This document shows positions 8,179 to 18,056 of a DNA stretch of 64,000 bases, piece after piece (the first letter of the stretch is position 1; every line of letters starts with the position of its first letter). A model generated the notes under the pieces. It ran no database searches, had not been told where the DNA came from, and worked only from the letters and a program-made list of their open reading frames with translations. Origin of the DNA: Bacteroidota bacterium (GTDB lineage Bacteria; Bacteroidota; Bacteroidia; NS11-12g; UBA9320); assembly GCA_002746305.1 (NCBI GenBank), contig NVWV01000011.1, positions 111,001 through 175,000 on the forward strand. The letters are read 5' to 3'. Made by a program: the position numbers and the translations under genes.

Positions 8179-9593
8179 TATAGTTTTAGTTGGTTTCCTT
8201 TATAAAAATCGATAATCAGCATACGAAATACGTATTCGTATTTAGAATTTACAAGTTGTATTTGAGCCTGACTCCATTGGTTTTTAGCAGTTGAAAGATC
8301 AAGACTGTTTAACATTCCTGCATCAAATCTTTTTTGACTGAAGTCATAATTTAATTTTTGTGCATCGAGGCTTGTCAAAGCAGCATTATATCTACTCCTT
8401 GCAGCTTTTTGATTGGTGTAGGCAGAAGTTATATCGTTCCGAAGTTGGTTCTTTGTATTGTCGAGTCCAAGTTCAGAAATTTGTGTATTTAGTTTTGCAT
8501 TTTCTAAGGATGTTTTGGTTCGATATCCATTGAAAATTGGGATAGAAAGGGATACTCCAACTTGTTGTCCTAAATTGTCACTTAGTTGATTCTTAAAAGC
8601 TTTATCGCTAATATCAACTATTGGTTCAAGTGAAATTACGGGTTCAAGAGTGGTTTGCGTTGCCCCAATAAGAATCTGTCTATAGTTTCCAGTAAAAACC
8701 GCCTCTTTGCCACTTTGAGAATAGACGGTACTAACACTGCCATAAGCTCTTAGACTTGGTTGAAGACCACTGCTTGCTATTTTTTCGCCTAGCTTACTTC
8801 GTACTATTTGCATTTTAGCTTGCTGAATTTCCGGCAAATTTCCAAGGGCGATTTCATACAATTGGGATACAGTTTCTGTTGGGCCTTCCGGAAGGGTTGT
8901 AACATCGATTATCTCAATTTTGAATGCTTGGTCCAATGGTAACTGCATTAGATTTGTCAATGAGTTGTATGCTATTTGAATACTGTTTTGAGCATTGATT
9001 ATTGCAACCTTATCATTGGCAATCTGAGCCTTTAGATTTAAAGTTGTACTCTGATTTGTTGAACCTGCTTGAACTAATTTTTGAGCCCTTTTTAATTGAT
9101 CTTCTGAAAGTAAAAGTTGCTGATCAGCTACTTTTAGATTTTCTTCAGCTTGCATTATCTGTAGGTAGGTTGTGGCTACGGACATGGCGATTTGATTTCG
9201 GATTACCTCAGTACCTTTTTCATTTGCATCTGATGCTACTTTGGTTTGTTTGATAGTGTTATTTACCTGACTACCTCCATACAATAAGACTCCGCTACTT
9301 AGTGAAAAGCTGTTGCTCTGTATTGTTGATGTGTTAAATGTATTGGTAGAAGGGTCAATAAATCGACCAATGTTATAGTTGTGATTACCACTTCCATTCA
9401 AGCTTGGTATTCTGCTTAATTTGGACTGTCTAAGGTTGTTGGATAAAATCGCACCTTGCAGCTGATTTTGTTGAATTGAAGTGTTGTGTTCGAGGGCGAA
9501 ATCTACACATTTTTGCAGATTCCATTTTTCTACTTCTTGGGCATTTACTCTTAGTGTAGTAAATAAGATAAGGGCGAAAATCGCTTTATACAT
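8178..9593 (-). CDS. TolC family outer membrane efflux protein
   Basis: TolC-type channel of 471 residues. It starts with a signal peptide, MYKAIFALILFTTLRVNAQ, followed by the family's opening EKWNLQKCVDFALEHNTSIQQ. Long helical segments rich in Gln, Asn, Ala and Ser form the tunnel domain, and the two-fold repeat is visible (QLYEIALGNLPEIQQAK near the middle). The reading frame stays open 126 bases further upstream, but I chose the ATG at 9593 because it opens the signal peptide and lies 23 bases after an exact TACATTTG box. It is the first gene of the TolC-adaptor pair. Confidence 0.92.
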   Translation of the reverse strand: MYKAIFALILFTTLRVNAQEVEKWNLQKCVDFALEHNTSIQQNQLQGAILSNNLRQSKLSRIPSLNGSGNHNYNIGRFIDPSTNTFNTSTIQSNSFSLSSGVLLYGGSQVNNTIKQTKVASDANEKGTEVIRNQIAMSVATTYLQIMQAEENLKVADQQLLLSEDQLKRAQKLVQAGSTNQSTTLNLKAQIANDKVAIINAQNSIQIAYNSLTNLMQLPLDQAFKIEIIDVTTLPEGPTETVSQLYEIALGNLPEIQQAKMQIVRSKLGEKIASSGLQPSLRAYGSVSTVYSQSGKEAVFTGNYRQILIGATQTTLEPVISLEPIVDISDKAFKNQLSDNLGQQVGVSLSIPIFNGYRTKTSLENAKLNTQISELGLDNTKNQLRNDITSAYTNQKAARSRYNAALTSLDAQKLNYDFSQKRFDAGMLNSLDLSTAKNQWSQAQIQLVNSKYEYVFRMLIIDFYKGNQLKL

Positions 9594-9616
9594 ACTGGTG
9601 AATTTTACGAATTGGT

Positions 9617-9624
9617 CAAATGTA
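9617..9624 (-). promoter_or_regulatory. Promoter -7 box of the tolC-adaptor operon (TACATTTG)
   Basis: This exact TAnnTTTG on the minus strand ends 23 bases before the chosen tolC ATG. It supports starting the protein at the signal peptide. Confidence 0.6.
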
Positions 9625-9753
9625 GTCTGGTTATCGTGTTTCATTTTTTGCTCTCGATTAATGTTTGGTATTCCTCGTTTTAATAAGATAGTTGTGTCCA
9701 TTCCATTGTTGTCAATCAAATAACAACAGGGTTTTTTATCCTCTACTAAAATG

Positions 9754-9761
9754 TAGCTTTG
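9754..9761 (+). promoter_or_regulatory. Promoter -7 box of the polysaccharide deacetylase gene (TAGCTTTG)
   Basis: This exact TAnnTTTG ends two bases before an in-frame TTG codon. Transcription starting 4-8 bases after the box would begin at or just inside the coding region. Confidence 0.6.
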
Positions 9762-9763
9762 CG

Positions 9764-10381
9764 TTGTTGAATTTTTGGTATTTCATAGGTAAAACATTGC
9801 TTCCAAGTCTTGTTTGGAGGCAGCAGTCTGATGAAAAGGTTGTATATCTCACCTTTGATGATGGTCCCCATCCAGAAATTACTCCTTGGGTAATGGAAGA
9901 GTTGGATAAAGTAGGTGCCAAGGGAACTTTCTTTATGGTGGGAGATAATATTAGAAAGCATCCTTATCTTGTAAACAAGGTAAGTGACAGAAATCATTCC
10001 ATAGGAAATCACACAATGCACCATGTCAAAGGATGGCGGATGTCGTCTCAAGAATACTTAAAGGATGTTCAAGACTTTAGGGACTTGGGTAGCTACGATG
10101 CTCAATTTGGACTGTTTAGACCTCCTTATGGGCAGATAAATCTTAAATCAATACAAGCACTGAACTCAGATTATAAAATAGTTATGTGGGATGTTCTGAC
10201 TAAAGATTATTTAAAGACATTAAATGTTTCAAAGGCACAAAGAAGAATTCAACGGAATACATCGTCAGGAAGTATTATCGTGTTTCATGATAGCGAAAAA
10301 GCAAAGAAAAATTTAAAAGAACTACTACCAGAATATTTGCAGTTTTTGAAACGGGAAGGATATAAAATGAAGGCCCTATGA
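9764..10381 (+). CDS. Polysaccharide deacetylase family protein (CE4/NodB)
   Basis: This is a metal-dependent deacetylase that removes N-acetyl (or similar) groups from glycans. The NodB domain motifs are present: TFDDGPHPEI (motif 1, catalytic Asp and metal Asp), SIGNHTMHH (motif 2, metal His pair), RPPYGQ (motif 3) and IIVFHDSEKA (motif 5). With the TTG start at 9764 the protein has 205 residues, and residues 1-20 form a short hydrophobic anchor. The frame is open further upstream, but that stretch contains the promoter box and is unlike the family. The stop overlaps the glycosyltransferase start as ATGA. Confidence 0.88.
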   Translation: MLNFWYFIGKTLLPSLVWRQQSDEKVVYLTFDDGPHPEITPWVMEELDKVGAKGTFFMVGDNIRKHPYLVNKVSDRNHSIGNHTMHHVKGWRMSSQEYLKDVQDFRDLGSYDAQFGLFRPPYGQINLKSIQALNSDYKIVMWDVLTKDYLKTLNVSKAQRRIQRNTSSGSIIVFHDSEKAKKNLKELLPEYLQFLKREGYKMKAL

Positions 10382-11514
10382 TAGTAATAATTGCAGTTAT
10401 CGTTGGTGTTTTTTTTGCAATTCAGATATTCTCATTATGGTCTATCTTGAAACATAAGTCTAATAAGATAAAGAAGAGAGATACTTTTCCAAAGGTCTCA
10501 TTATTACTAGCAGCAAGAAATGAAGAAGATTTAATCTTAAGAAGTCTGGAATCAATAAATGCTTTAAATTACCCTAAAGATAAACTGGAGATTTTGATAG
10601 GCAATGATGCAAGTACAGATGGCACATATCAACTAGTTCAAGATTTTATAGTTGACAAGCCTCATTTTAAACTTTTTCAAATTGATAAAACTGTAGGGAA
10701 GGGTAGAGGCAAGGCTAATGTACTGGGGCAACTTGCTCATCATGCTAACGGAGAGTTCTATTTTGTAACCGATGTTGATGTCAAACTTCCAGAAAATTGG
10801 ATTATAGCTTTACTTCAAGAATTTACAGAAGGAGTTGGATTGGTTTCCGGAACCACGAAATGCGAACGTGCAGGTCTGTTTGCGACCTTGCAAGGGATAG
10901 ATTGGTTGCACTTTATGGGATATATTAAGGCCTTTGCAAATGCAGGAATAGGTTGTACAAGTGTAGGAAATAATATGGCAGTTCGTGCCAAAGCCTATTG
11001 GGAAACCGGTGGATATGAAAAAATTGATTTCTCTATAACTGAGGACTATAAGCTATTCAAGGAGGTTACCCAAAGAGGTTGGGAATGGAGAACGATTATA
11101 AGTGAAGATTCACTAGGTCTAGCTTGGTACATCCCAGATATTTCTGAAATGTTACATCAGAGAAAGAGGTGGTTAATCGGAGCAAAGGAACTTCCATTCA
11201 ACTGGAAATCGATGATCATACTATATGGTTTATTTGTTCCCTGTCTTATTCTACTTCTTTGGATTAATCCAGAGCTTGCAATGAGTATGTGGTTTATTAA
11301 GTTCATTCTTCAGTCGTTATTCATTTATATGCTTTGTATTACAGTAGAGCGAAAACCGTTTAGCTTTTTACATCTCTGTTTTTATGAGTTTTATGTACTT
11401 CTAAATACAGCTGCAACAGCAATTTTTTATTGGCTTCCTATCAAATCTGTCTGGAAGGGTAGAGAGTACAATAAAGAGTATCTTCAAGATTCAAAAACTA
11501 ATTCAAAAAGTTAA
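10378..11514 (+). CDS. Glycosyltransferase family 2, membrane-bound
   Basis: This processive-type GT2 has 378 residues. An N-terminal membrane helix (residues 1-22) is followed by the GT-A domain: VSLLLAARNEE (about 40-50), the nucleotide-binding GNDASTDGT (about 76-84), the DVDVKLP DxD-type motif (about 136-142), the TED catalytic base and the QRKRW motif (about 260-264) seen in cellulose and chitin synthase-like enzymes. Three or four C-terminal membrane helices follow. Coupling to the CE4 deacetylase by an ATGA overlap suggests the pair makes and trims an N-acetylated surface polysaccharide (inference). Confidence 0.9.
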   Translation: MIVIIAVIVGVFFAIQIFSLWSILKHKSNKIKKRDTFPKVSLLLAARNEEDLILRSLESINALNYPKDKLEILIGNDASTDGTYQLVQDFIVDKPHFKLFQIDKTVGKGRGKANVLGQLAHHANGEFYFVTDVDVKLPENWIIALLQEFTEGVGLVSGTTKCERAGLFATLQGIDWLHFMGYIKAFANAGIGCTSVGNNMAVRAKAYWETGGYEKIDFSITEDYKLFKEVTQRGWEWRTIISEDSLGLAWYIPDISEMLHQRKRWLIGAKELPFNWKSMIILYGLFVPCLILLLWINPELAMSMWFIKFILQSLFIYMLCITVERKPFSFLHLCFYEFYVLLNTAATAIFYWLPIKSVWKGREYNKEYLQDSKTNSKS

Positions 11515-11536
11515 CCATTAACTAACCAGTAGAACA

Positions 11537-12343
11537 ATGTTTCCAAAACTAGTAACCATACCAATTCCAGAATTTTTACAAGGTTTTTTGCCGGCTCATA
11601 TTAGCCTTCATAGTTATGGACTCATGATAGCATTAGGTGTTCTTATTTCCTTTTATATAGCCCTAAAAAAAACCAAACAATATGGAATGACCAGTGATAC
11701 GCTGAGTAGTTTATTTATCTGGGTAATCGTGGCCTCTTTTGTAGGAGGCAAACTGTTTTTTTATTTAGAGGATATTGGTAAGTACCTTGAAGACCCAAGT
11801 CTTATACGAAAAGCTCTTGGTGGAGGATTTGTGTTTTATGGTTCTCTCATTTTTGCAGTACCCACTATTGTATTTTGGTTACGAAGACAAAAGATACCCG
11901 TACGTCCATTCTTAGATATTGTGGCAATTTTTGGACCAATTGTCCATTCATTTGGTAGGGTAGGGTGTTTTCTTGCAGGTTGCTGCCATGGTAAGATATG
12001 TAACAGTTGGATAGGAGTGACTTTTAGTGATCCCAATAGTTTAGCAACCATTAAGAATCAACCGTTATATCCTACGCAGTTATTTGATATAGCTGTAAAT
12101 ATCATAATTCTAGTTACAGTTTTATTCCTTCAGAATAAGAAAAAATTTGATGGCCAACTATTCCTCATCTACTTAATGATGTATGGAGTAGGAAGAAGTA
12201 TTGTCGAAATGTATCGAGGAGATGATGCTCGAGGGTTTTTATTTGGAGGAGCAGTATCTCATTCTCAGTTTATCGCCATTTGTATAATTCTAATTAGCCT
12301 TGTGGTCTGGAGAAAATGGAGCAAAGACAAAGTGTTAAATTAG
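11537..12343 (+). CDS. lgt: Prolipoprotein diacylglyceryl transferase
   Basis: Lgt moves a diacylglyceryl group from phosphatidylglycerol to the lipobox cysteine of prolipoproteins, the first step of lipoprotein maturation. The 268-residue multi-pass membrane protein has the Lgt signature HSFGRVGCFLAGCCHG (about 137-152) and the following PLYPTQLFD segment, plus a C-terminal GxxRxxxExxR-type motif (GRSIVEMYRGDD). The window encodes many lipobox proteins that would be its substrates. The last 9 bases overlap the convergent lipid kinase gene. Confidence 0.95.
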   Translation: MFPKLVTIPIPEFLQGFLPAHISLHSYGLMIALGVLISFYIALKKTKQYGMTSDTLSSLFIWVIVASFVGGKLFFYLEDIGKYLEDPSLIRKALGGGFVFYGSLIFAVPTIVFWLRRQKIPVRPFLDIVAIFGPIVHSFGRVGCFLAGCCHGKICNSWIGVTFSDPNSLATIKNQPLYPTQLFDIAVNIIILVTVLFLQNKKKFDGQLFLIYLMMYGVGRSIVEMYRGDDARGFLFGGAVSHSQFIAICIILISLVVWRKWSKDKVLN

Positions 12344-13204
12344 TACGTCAAGTTTACTCTCAAAGGTAATATGGTAAGAAGATTCAGAAATGGGTTCTCC
12401 ATCTAAATGGGCATCTAGGTTTTCTTCACTGGTTATGATAATCCTACTCTCTTGAGTATACTTTATTGGCTTTTTATTCAAATGTTTGCCAAGTTGCACA
12501 AGTGGTAAATACAAGAATCTCAAAGGCACGACAACTTTTTTTATTCGAATTACTTCTAATATCCCATCAGAAATATTGGCTAAAGGAGCTACTTTGAAAT
12601 CTCCCCCATATACTCGACCATTTGCTATGGAAATCATGAAGGTAGGATATGAAATCCCATTGACCTTAAAGTTAGGAGAGGAATAAAAGAAAATGTGGCG
12701 TATGATTTCTATCCAATATTTAAGTTTACTGGGTAGAAAGGATTTTTTGTTGGCTGTTTTATTGGCAATAGCACCATCAAAACCAGCACCAAAACCATTG
12801 GCAAAAAGACGGTCGTTACACCTCCACAAGTCCATTGCTCTAATCTCAGGATTTGGAGCAACTGCTAAGGAAAATATTTCTTCTATGTTCTTATTGTAGT
12901 GAAGCATTTTTACCAAATCATTTCCTGATCCCGCAGGAATGATAAGTACAGGTAAGTCAAAGTGAGGTAAAGCATTTATTGCAAGGTTAATAGTGCCATC
13001 TCCACCTACTATACTGATTAAGTCATACTGGTTATTGCTTATTAGTTTCTTGATTTGTTTAGTATCCTCATTTGCAGTTGTTTCATAAACGTCAAAATTT
13101 ATATTTTCTTTCTGTAAAAAGGTAGTAAAGGCTTTTTGAACAAGGTGGGACTTTCCCCCACGAGCAGCAGGGTTGTAGATGATAAGAATGTTTTTAGCAG
13201 CCAA
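12335..13204 (-). CDS. Diacylglycerol/lipid kinase family protein (YegS-like)
   Basis: This cytoplasmic lipid kinase has 289 residues and phosphorylates a diacylglycerol-like or sphingoid lipid with ATP. The DAGK catalytic motifs are seen: NPAARGGKS (about 10-18), SIVGGDGTINLAINAL (about 64-79, with GGDGT) and IIPAGSGNDLVKML (about 87-100). The start is TTG, which gives the family-typical N-terminus AAKNILIIYNP. No ATG exists nearby in this frame. It is convergent with lgt (9-base overlap) and divergent from kmo. The exact substrate is not known. Confidence 0.9.
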   Translation of the reverse strand: MAAKNILIIYNPAARGGKSHLVQKAFTTFLQKENINFDVYETTANEDTKQIKKLISNNQYDLISIVGGDGTINLAINALPHFDLPVLIIPAGSGNDLVKMLHYNKNIEEIFSLAVAPNPEIRAMDLWRCNDRLFANGFGAGFDGAIANKTANKKSFLPSKLKYWIEIIRHIFFYSSPNFKVNGISYPTFMISIANGRVYGGDFKVAPLANISDGILEVIRIKKVVVPLRFLYLPLVQLGKHLNKKPIKYTQESRIIITSEENLDAHLDGEPISESSYHITFESKLDVLI

Positions 13205-13252
13205 ATGGATAATTTAGATTGAAACAAATATCGTATAAAAAAGCACGTTGTG

Positions 13253-13260
13253 TAACTTTG
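13253..13260 (+). promoter_or_regulatory. Promoter -7 box of kmo (TAACTTTG)
   Basis: This exact TAnnTTTG ends 9 bases before the kmo ATG, predicting a leader of about 1-5 bases. Confidence 0.65.
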
Positions 13261-13269
13261 GCACATCGT

Positions 13270-14598
13270 ATGAAAAGCATAACATTAGTAGGAGGGGGAC
13301 TTGCAGGGTCATTGGTAGCAGTATATCTAGCTAAAAGGGGCTATGAGGTAAATATATACGAACGTAGACCAGACATGAGAAATGTTGAAATTCCTGCTGG
13401 GAGGTCTATTAACTTGGCGTTATCTACGAGAGGAATTACCGCATTGCAAAAAGTAGGGCTAGATGTTGCTGTTCTTGAAAATGCCATACCAATGACCGGA
13501 AGAACCATGCACAGTGCTAGTGGAGACTTAGCTTATCAGCCGTATGGTAGAGAGGGGCAAGCGATAAATTCTGTCAGCAGAGCTCATCTTAATATTCAAT
13601 TGCTGAAATTGGCAGATGAGAATGAACATGTACATCAGCATTTCAACATGAAATGTGCCAAGGTAGATATCAATAATGGTATTTGCTGGTTTATAAATGA
13701 AGAGACAGGTGAAAAGACTGAGGTGAAGTCTGATTATATATTAGGAGGTGATGGTGCATTTTCGGTGGTTCGATCTAAGATGGTACGTACCAATAGATTT
13801 GATTATTCTCAAACCTATACGAACAGTGGTTACAAAGAACTATGTATCAATTCGACTCCGGATGGAGATTTTGCAATGGACCCGAATTCATTACATATCT
13901 GGCCGAGAGGAAACTTTATGATGATAGCACTTCCAAACCCTGATAAGACATTTACATGTACCTTGTTTATGCCTTTTGAAGGAGAGAATGGATTTGACAA
14001 TCTAAATGCAGATGAGAAAATACTTTCCTTTTTTAAAGAGCACTTTTCAGATGCTATGGCCTTGATGCCAGATTTACTGACGGACTTTAAAGAGAATCCC
14101 GTAGGCAGTTTAGTAACGGTAAAATGTTATCCTTGGCATATAGGTAAAGCAACCTTAATAGGAGATGCTTGCCATGCGGTAGTTCCGTTTTACGGACAAG
14201 GAATGAACTGTGCTTTTGAAGATTGTGTTGTATTGGACGAATGTCTTGAAAAATATGAAGACTGGGATGAAGCAATGGAAGCATATCAAAAAAGCCGTAA
14301 ACCCAATGCTGATGCAATTGCTGATTTGGCCGTTCAGAACTTTGTTGAAATGCGAGATTTTGTAGGAGACAAGGATTTTCTACATTACAAGAAAATAGAG
14401 CATGATTTATGTGACCTGCATCCAGAGTTATTCCAATCTCAATACGAAATGGTTACTTTTAGTAATATTCCTTACCAAGATGCTCAAACGAAAGGAGCTA
14501 GAAATACAAGTCTGGTGAAGAAGATTATAGAAAAAGGACTAGAAGATAGGATTACAGATAAGCAATTCGTCAAAGATTGGTTTTCAAGTCAATCTTAA
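13270..14598 (+). CDS. kmo: Kynurenine 3-monooxygenase
   Basis: FAD-dependent hydroxylase that converts L-kynurenine to 3-hydroxykynurenine with NADPH and oxygen. The 442-residue protein has the Rossmann motif LVGGGLAGSL (about 5-14), the FAD contact motif GDGAFS (about 158-163) and GDACHAVVPFYGQGMNCAFED (about 298-318), which is characteristic of KMO. I chose the ATG at 13270 (MKSITLVGGG), not the upstream TTG, because the promoter box lies between them. No other kynurenine-pathway gene is in the window, so whether it serves tryptophan breakdown or NAD synthesis is open. Confidence 0.93.
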   Translation: MKSITLVGGGLAGSLVAVYLAKRGYEVNIYERRPDMRNVEIPAGRSINLALSTRGITALQKVGLDVAVLENAIPMTGRTMHSASGDLAYQPYGREGQAINSVSRAHLNIQLLKLADENEHVHQHFNMKCAKVDINNGICWFINEETGEKTEVKSDYILGGDGAFSVVRSKMVRTNRFDYSQTYTNSGYKELCINSTPDGDFAMDPNSLHIWPRGNFMMIALPNPDKTFTCTLFMPFEGENGFDNLNADEKILSFFKEHFSDAMALMPDLLTDFKENPVGSLVTVKCYPWHIGKATLIGDACHAVVPFYGQGMNCAFEDCVVLDECLEKYEDWDEAMEAYQKSRKPNADAIADLAVQNFVEMRDFVGDKDFLHYKKIEHDLCDLHPELFQSQYEMVTFSNIPYQDAQTKGARNTSLVKKIIEKGLEDRITDKQFVKDWFSSQS

Positions 14599-17500
14599 TT
14601 AACAATCATCTTATGTACAGAAGATCCCTTTTCTGTAGTAATCTTTATGGTATAAGGACCACTTGCGAGATTTTGATTGACGGATACTTTATTCGTGTTA
14701 TTTGTATTTAAGCGTAGAATACTTTTTCCCGTAATGTCAAACAATTCAATGGCAATAGATTCCATAATGCCTCCAAGCTCAATATCAAATTGACCGGAAG
14801 ACGGGTTGGGACTTACTTTAGATGATAGCGGTTTAACCTTCGCTACACCAACATGAAGATCCGTGAGCATGATGGTATAATCCTCAACTTCACCACTTCG
14901 GTCTTCACATGGATACATTACCGAGCTATAATATTGACTTCGCACCCTCATTCTCAAAGCCTGCTCCAAAATTGCATCCGCAGGTACAATAAAAGTACCA
15001 TTACTCTTTCTCTCACCATCTAGCTCAGACATGATAATTTGCTCATCATCCGTGAAATTTGCATCCTTATTATAATCTATCCAGGCAGTTACAGAATCTT
15101 GATCCCAATGATAATTCATACCTACAGTTAGCGTGTATTCAAGATTTCTTTCAAGATCTATGATACTGTCAGTGAAATCACCATAGTAATCTTGATTAGA
15201 GGAGTTACTCATTCCATTTAATTCAACCAGGTTGATGTAGTCTGCTCCTGTTCCTGATGAACCTGATGCATCGCAATATTTAAATTCTTGTACATCATAG
15301 TTAAACATATAGGTTTCAGATTCATCGCCATTTTCGGCTGTGGCTATTACTCTGAAATATGCAACGTCACCTAATGTACTTGCACCAATCGAGGAGTCTG
15401 TTTTCCAGATATTGCCACCCATATTTGACATGGATATTTCGTTGTTTAAAGAGTTATTCCCTTCCGACCATATAGTCTTAACACTAGTTAAGGTTCCATC
15501 AAATACTATGGTTGCAGATACATACTGATCTACTCCCTCTTTAGGAGTATTGTCATCAGGTGTGGATGAAATGGAAGTATGAGTTATAGAAGGAAAATCA
15601 TTTCGTCCTATTAAAGTGTTTTCCCATAATCCACGTCCCCATGTTGCCGCCCTCAATCGGTTACTACCATAATGTATTTCAAGGTCTTTAACGGTAACAT
15701 TGGGCAAGTTTGTATTGTACAAAGTCCAAGAGGTGGCGTTCTTACTTTTGTAGTATATGCCTATTTCTCCACCGACATAAATATAGGAAGAATCACTATG
15801 ATCCATAACCACCGTTCTCAAGGGCATTTCCCCAAGATTATATGTGATATTCTCCCAAGTCCCTCCTTGGTCATACGATATAAATACCTTTCTATCATCT
15901 TTTTGGTAGCGATTGTAAGTAGCTAGAATAGTGTTTTTATTTCTAGGATCAATTGCTAAATCCGTAAAGTTATAAGTGGGTAAATTAGAATGAATATTCG
16001 TCCAATTAGCTCCTCCGTCAGTAGTTAGTCTAATTAAATTATTTCGAGAAACTACTATGACATTTGAATCTGTTTCGGCAATAGCAGCATTGTTTAATAC
16101 GCCAATTTCTGGACTTGATTTAAAAGACCAGTCTCTTCCAAACCGATCTCCAGAAAAAATAGAATCACTAAAGTGATACACCTGCATCTGATCCATTGGG
16201 TTTTGTAAGAAAGGAGCTTCCCAAGCGGCTTCAGATGAGCCCCTATTTGGATTTCCTGTTCCATTTCTTGAGAGTCCTCCATCTCTAGAGTAGTTTCGGC
16301 TTCCATACTGCCAACTGCCTATAAACCAGTCTGGATTAAGCGAATGTACAAGAGCTTCCATACCATCTCCACCATTCCATTCTACCCATCCATCTTCCAA
16401 TAAAATACTTGTTCCGTTATCCTGAGAGCCTGCCATATGCACACCGAAGTTACCTTGACTTGTTCCAACTGCGTAAAATTCTCGTACTGATGTTCCGTCA
16501 TTTAGCCTGGTCCATGTTACGCCGTTATCTGAACTTTTGGCAAAATAACCATCTGTTCCAACGTAGAAGACTCCATTAATACATTGAGCTATTTGCAAGT
16601 CTGCATGAATGTATGCATCATTTTGAACTGACCAAATCGTACGTTGTACAAATGTGTTGCCATTATCAGTAGAAGCATGCAGATTGACATAGCCGTATAC
16701 CATGTTGTTTACATCAAGATCAGATACTGCAAAACCAAGGCAGTTTTCGTCTGGATTGCTTAGTGCAGTGAAGTTGTCACCTTTGTCTGTAGACTTATAT
16801 ACATTATTCTTAGAACCTGCATAGACATGGTCAGGTTCATCAGAAGAAGTTGATATGTAAATTCGAGCTTTACTGTTATCTGGAAACGCCCCTGCATTAA
16901 AGAAGGTAGCACCTTTATTGGTTGATTTTTTTAATAAATTTCTGTCATTACCAGAATTCCTAAATGCGTAAATGGTGTTGCTATCTGTAGGGTGAAATGC
17001 AACATCTGTAGTTGTACCTGTGAAAGCAGAATTCCAAGTAGTAAGGTTGTCGTCGGATACATATAAACCTCTTGAACTGCATACATATACTTGATTTATT
17101 GCATTTGGGTGGTACGCAATTTTATAGATTCTTTCATTATCTCCTAATCCTCCCCAACTCAGGTTTGTTGGATTGAATTCAGAAGGACTCCAAGTGGTTC
17201 CGCCGTTTGTACTTCTATAGATTCCATGTGTATAGCTTGATCCTCCACTGGTCACAGCTATTAGAACTTCACTAAAGTTATTTGGATTTACTGCGATAGC
17301 AAATACCCCAGATGCGGGTAAAAAATCCGTAGTATTTTCCCATGTAGAACCACCATTGGTTGTTCTCCAAAAACCTCCTCCTCGATTTCCTAGGAACATA
17401 TGGTCAGAGTTATTTGGATTTACCCAAAATGTCTGGATTCGACCTATTCCAGGAGAGTAATGAGAGGTCACATTATTTGCGTCCCATGGGCCTAATTCTT

Positions 17501-17843
17501 CCCACCCATTGTCAAACGAAGACTTGGTCTTTAGATTTTGTATAGCAATTTCTTTATACGCTTTAGTGGCAATGTACATGTCCACATTATCCCTACGTCC
17601 GGATGGTCCAAACTTGCTTTCGTTTTCGTTTCTCCAACGCTCAAATTTCTTCCATCCACTCCCTTTTCCTCGACCGACATTGTCAAAATGAGCATTTGCC
17701 GATGTTACCACATCGTAAAAATTGTAAGAGTTATCATCCATCATATCTGTATAAGATGGACTTTCCTGTGCGAAAGCACTAAAACTAAAAAGGAGGGTTA
17801 AACAAAGTAAACTGAAACTAACGATAGTAAATTTTTTCTTCAT
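14595..17843 (-). CDS. Large secreted T9SS cargo: sortilin-like repeats, GEVED domain, sorting domain
   Basis: This 1082-residue exported protein begins with a signal peptide (residues 1-25, ending AFAQE). Residues about 130-760 hold repeated BNR/sortilin (VPS10-like) beta-propeller blades with the pattern S/T-x-D/N-x-G-x-T-W (for example TNGGSTW, TDGGANW, YDQGGTW). A GEVED domain follows at about 880-985 (AWIDYNKDANFTDDEQ, and GEVEDYTIML at its end). The last 75 residues are a type A T9SS sorting domain (VSPNPSSGQFDIEL ... GPYTIKI). It probably sits on the cell surface or is released. The ligand is unknown. An exact-type box TACATTCG lies 8 bases before the ATG. Confidence 0.9.
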   Translation of the reverse strand: MKKKFTIVSFSLLCLTLLFSFSAFAQESPSYTDMMDDNSYNFYDVVTSANAHFDNVGRGKGSGWKKFERWRNENESKFGPSGRRDNVDMYIATKAYKEIAIQNLKTKSSFDNGWEELGPWDANNVTSHYSPGIGRIQTFWVNPNNSDHMFLGNRGGGFWRTTNGGSTWENTTDFLPASGVFAIAVNPNNFSEVLIAVTSGGSSYTHGIYRSTNGGTTWSPSEFNPTNLSWGGLGDNERIYKIAYHPNAINQVYVCSSRGLYVSDDNLTTWNSAFTGTTTDVAFHPTDSNTIYAFRNSGNDRNLLKKSTNKGATFFNAGAFPDNSKARIYISTSSDEPDHVYAGSKNNVYKSTDKGDNFTALSNPDENCLGFAVSDLDVNNMVYGYVNLHASTDNGNTFVQRTIWSVQNDAYIHADLQIAQCINGVFYVGTDGYFAKSSDNGVTWTRLNDGTSVREFYAVGTSQGNFGVHMAGSQDNGTSILLEDGWVEWNGGDGMEALVHSLNPDWFIGSWQYGSRNYSRDGGLSRNGTGNPNRGSSEAAWEAPFLQNPMDQMQVYHFSDSIFSGDRFGRDWSFKSSPEIGVLNNAAIAETDSNVIVVSRNNLIRLTTDGGANWTNIHSNLPTYNFTDLAIDPRNKNTILATYNRYQKDDRKVFISYDQGGTWENITYNLGEMPLRTVVMDHSDSSYIYVGGEIGIYYKSKNATSWTLYNTNLPNVTVKDLEIHYGSNRLRAATWGRGLWENTLIGRNDFPSITHTSISSTPDDNTPKEGVDQYVSATIVFDGTLTSVKTIWSEGNNSLNNEISMSNMGGNIWKTDSSIGASTLGDVAYFRVIATAENGDESETYMFNYDVQEFKYCDASGSSGTGADYINLVELNGMSNSSNQDYYGDFTDSIIDLERNLEYTLTVGMNYHWDQDSVTAWIDYNKDANFTDDEQIIMSELDGERKSNGTFIVPADAILEQALRMRVRSQYYSSVMYPCEDRSGEVEDYTIMLTDLHVGVAKVKPLSSKVSPNPSSGQFDIELGGIMESIAIELFDITGKSILRLNTNNTNKVSVNQNLASGPYTIKITTEKGSSVHKMIVN

Positions 17844-17851
17844 CCGAAATA

Positions 17852-17859
17852 CGAATGTA
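17852..17859 (-). promoter_or_regulatory. Promoter -7 box of the sortilin-repeat gene (TACATTCG)
   Basis: TTCG variant of the -7 element on the minus strand, 8 bases before the ATG. The same variant recurs at other genes here. Confidence 0.5.
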
Positions 17860-18056
17860 GGGGTAATTATTCATCGATGAACTACAATTATTAACAGACG
17901 AAGTCATAGGACTGTAACGATGCTAAAATAGCACTCCGTTAGTTAGTCAAAATTTACCGTTCTTAAAACGTTATTTTTTGATGTGGGTATTTATTTTAAA
18001 CTTTAGAAAGAATTTCATTTACCGATGAAATCACATAACCAATTGAATCAAAATTT

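Noticed and set aside
8178..9719. Longer TolC frame starting at 9719
   Set aside because: The first 42 residues would precede a perfect signal peptide and overlap the promoter box. The start at 9593 fits better.
13219..13269. Longer kmo frame starting with TTG at 13219
   Set aside because: The TAACTTTG promoter box lies inside it, and the family N-terminus begins at the ATG at 13270.
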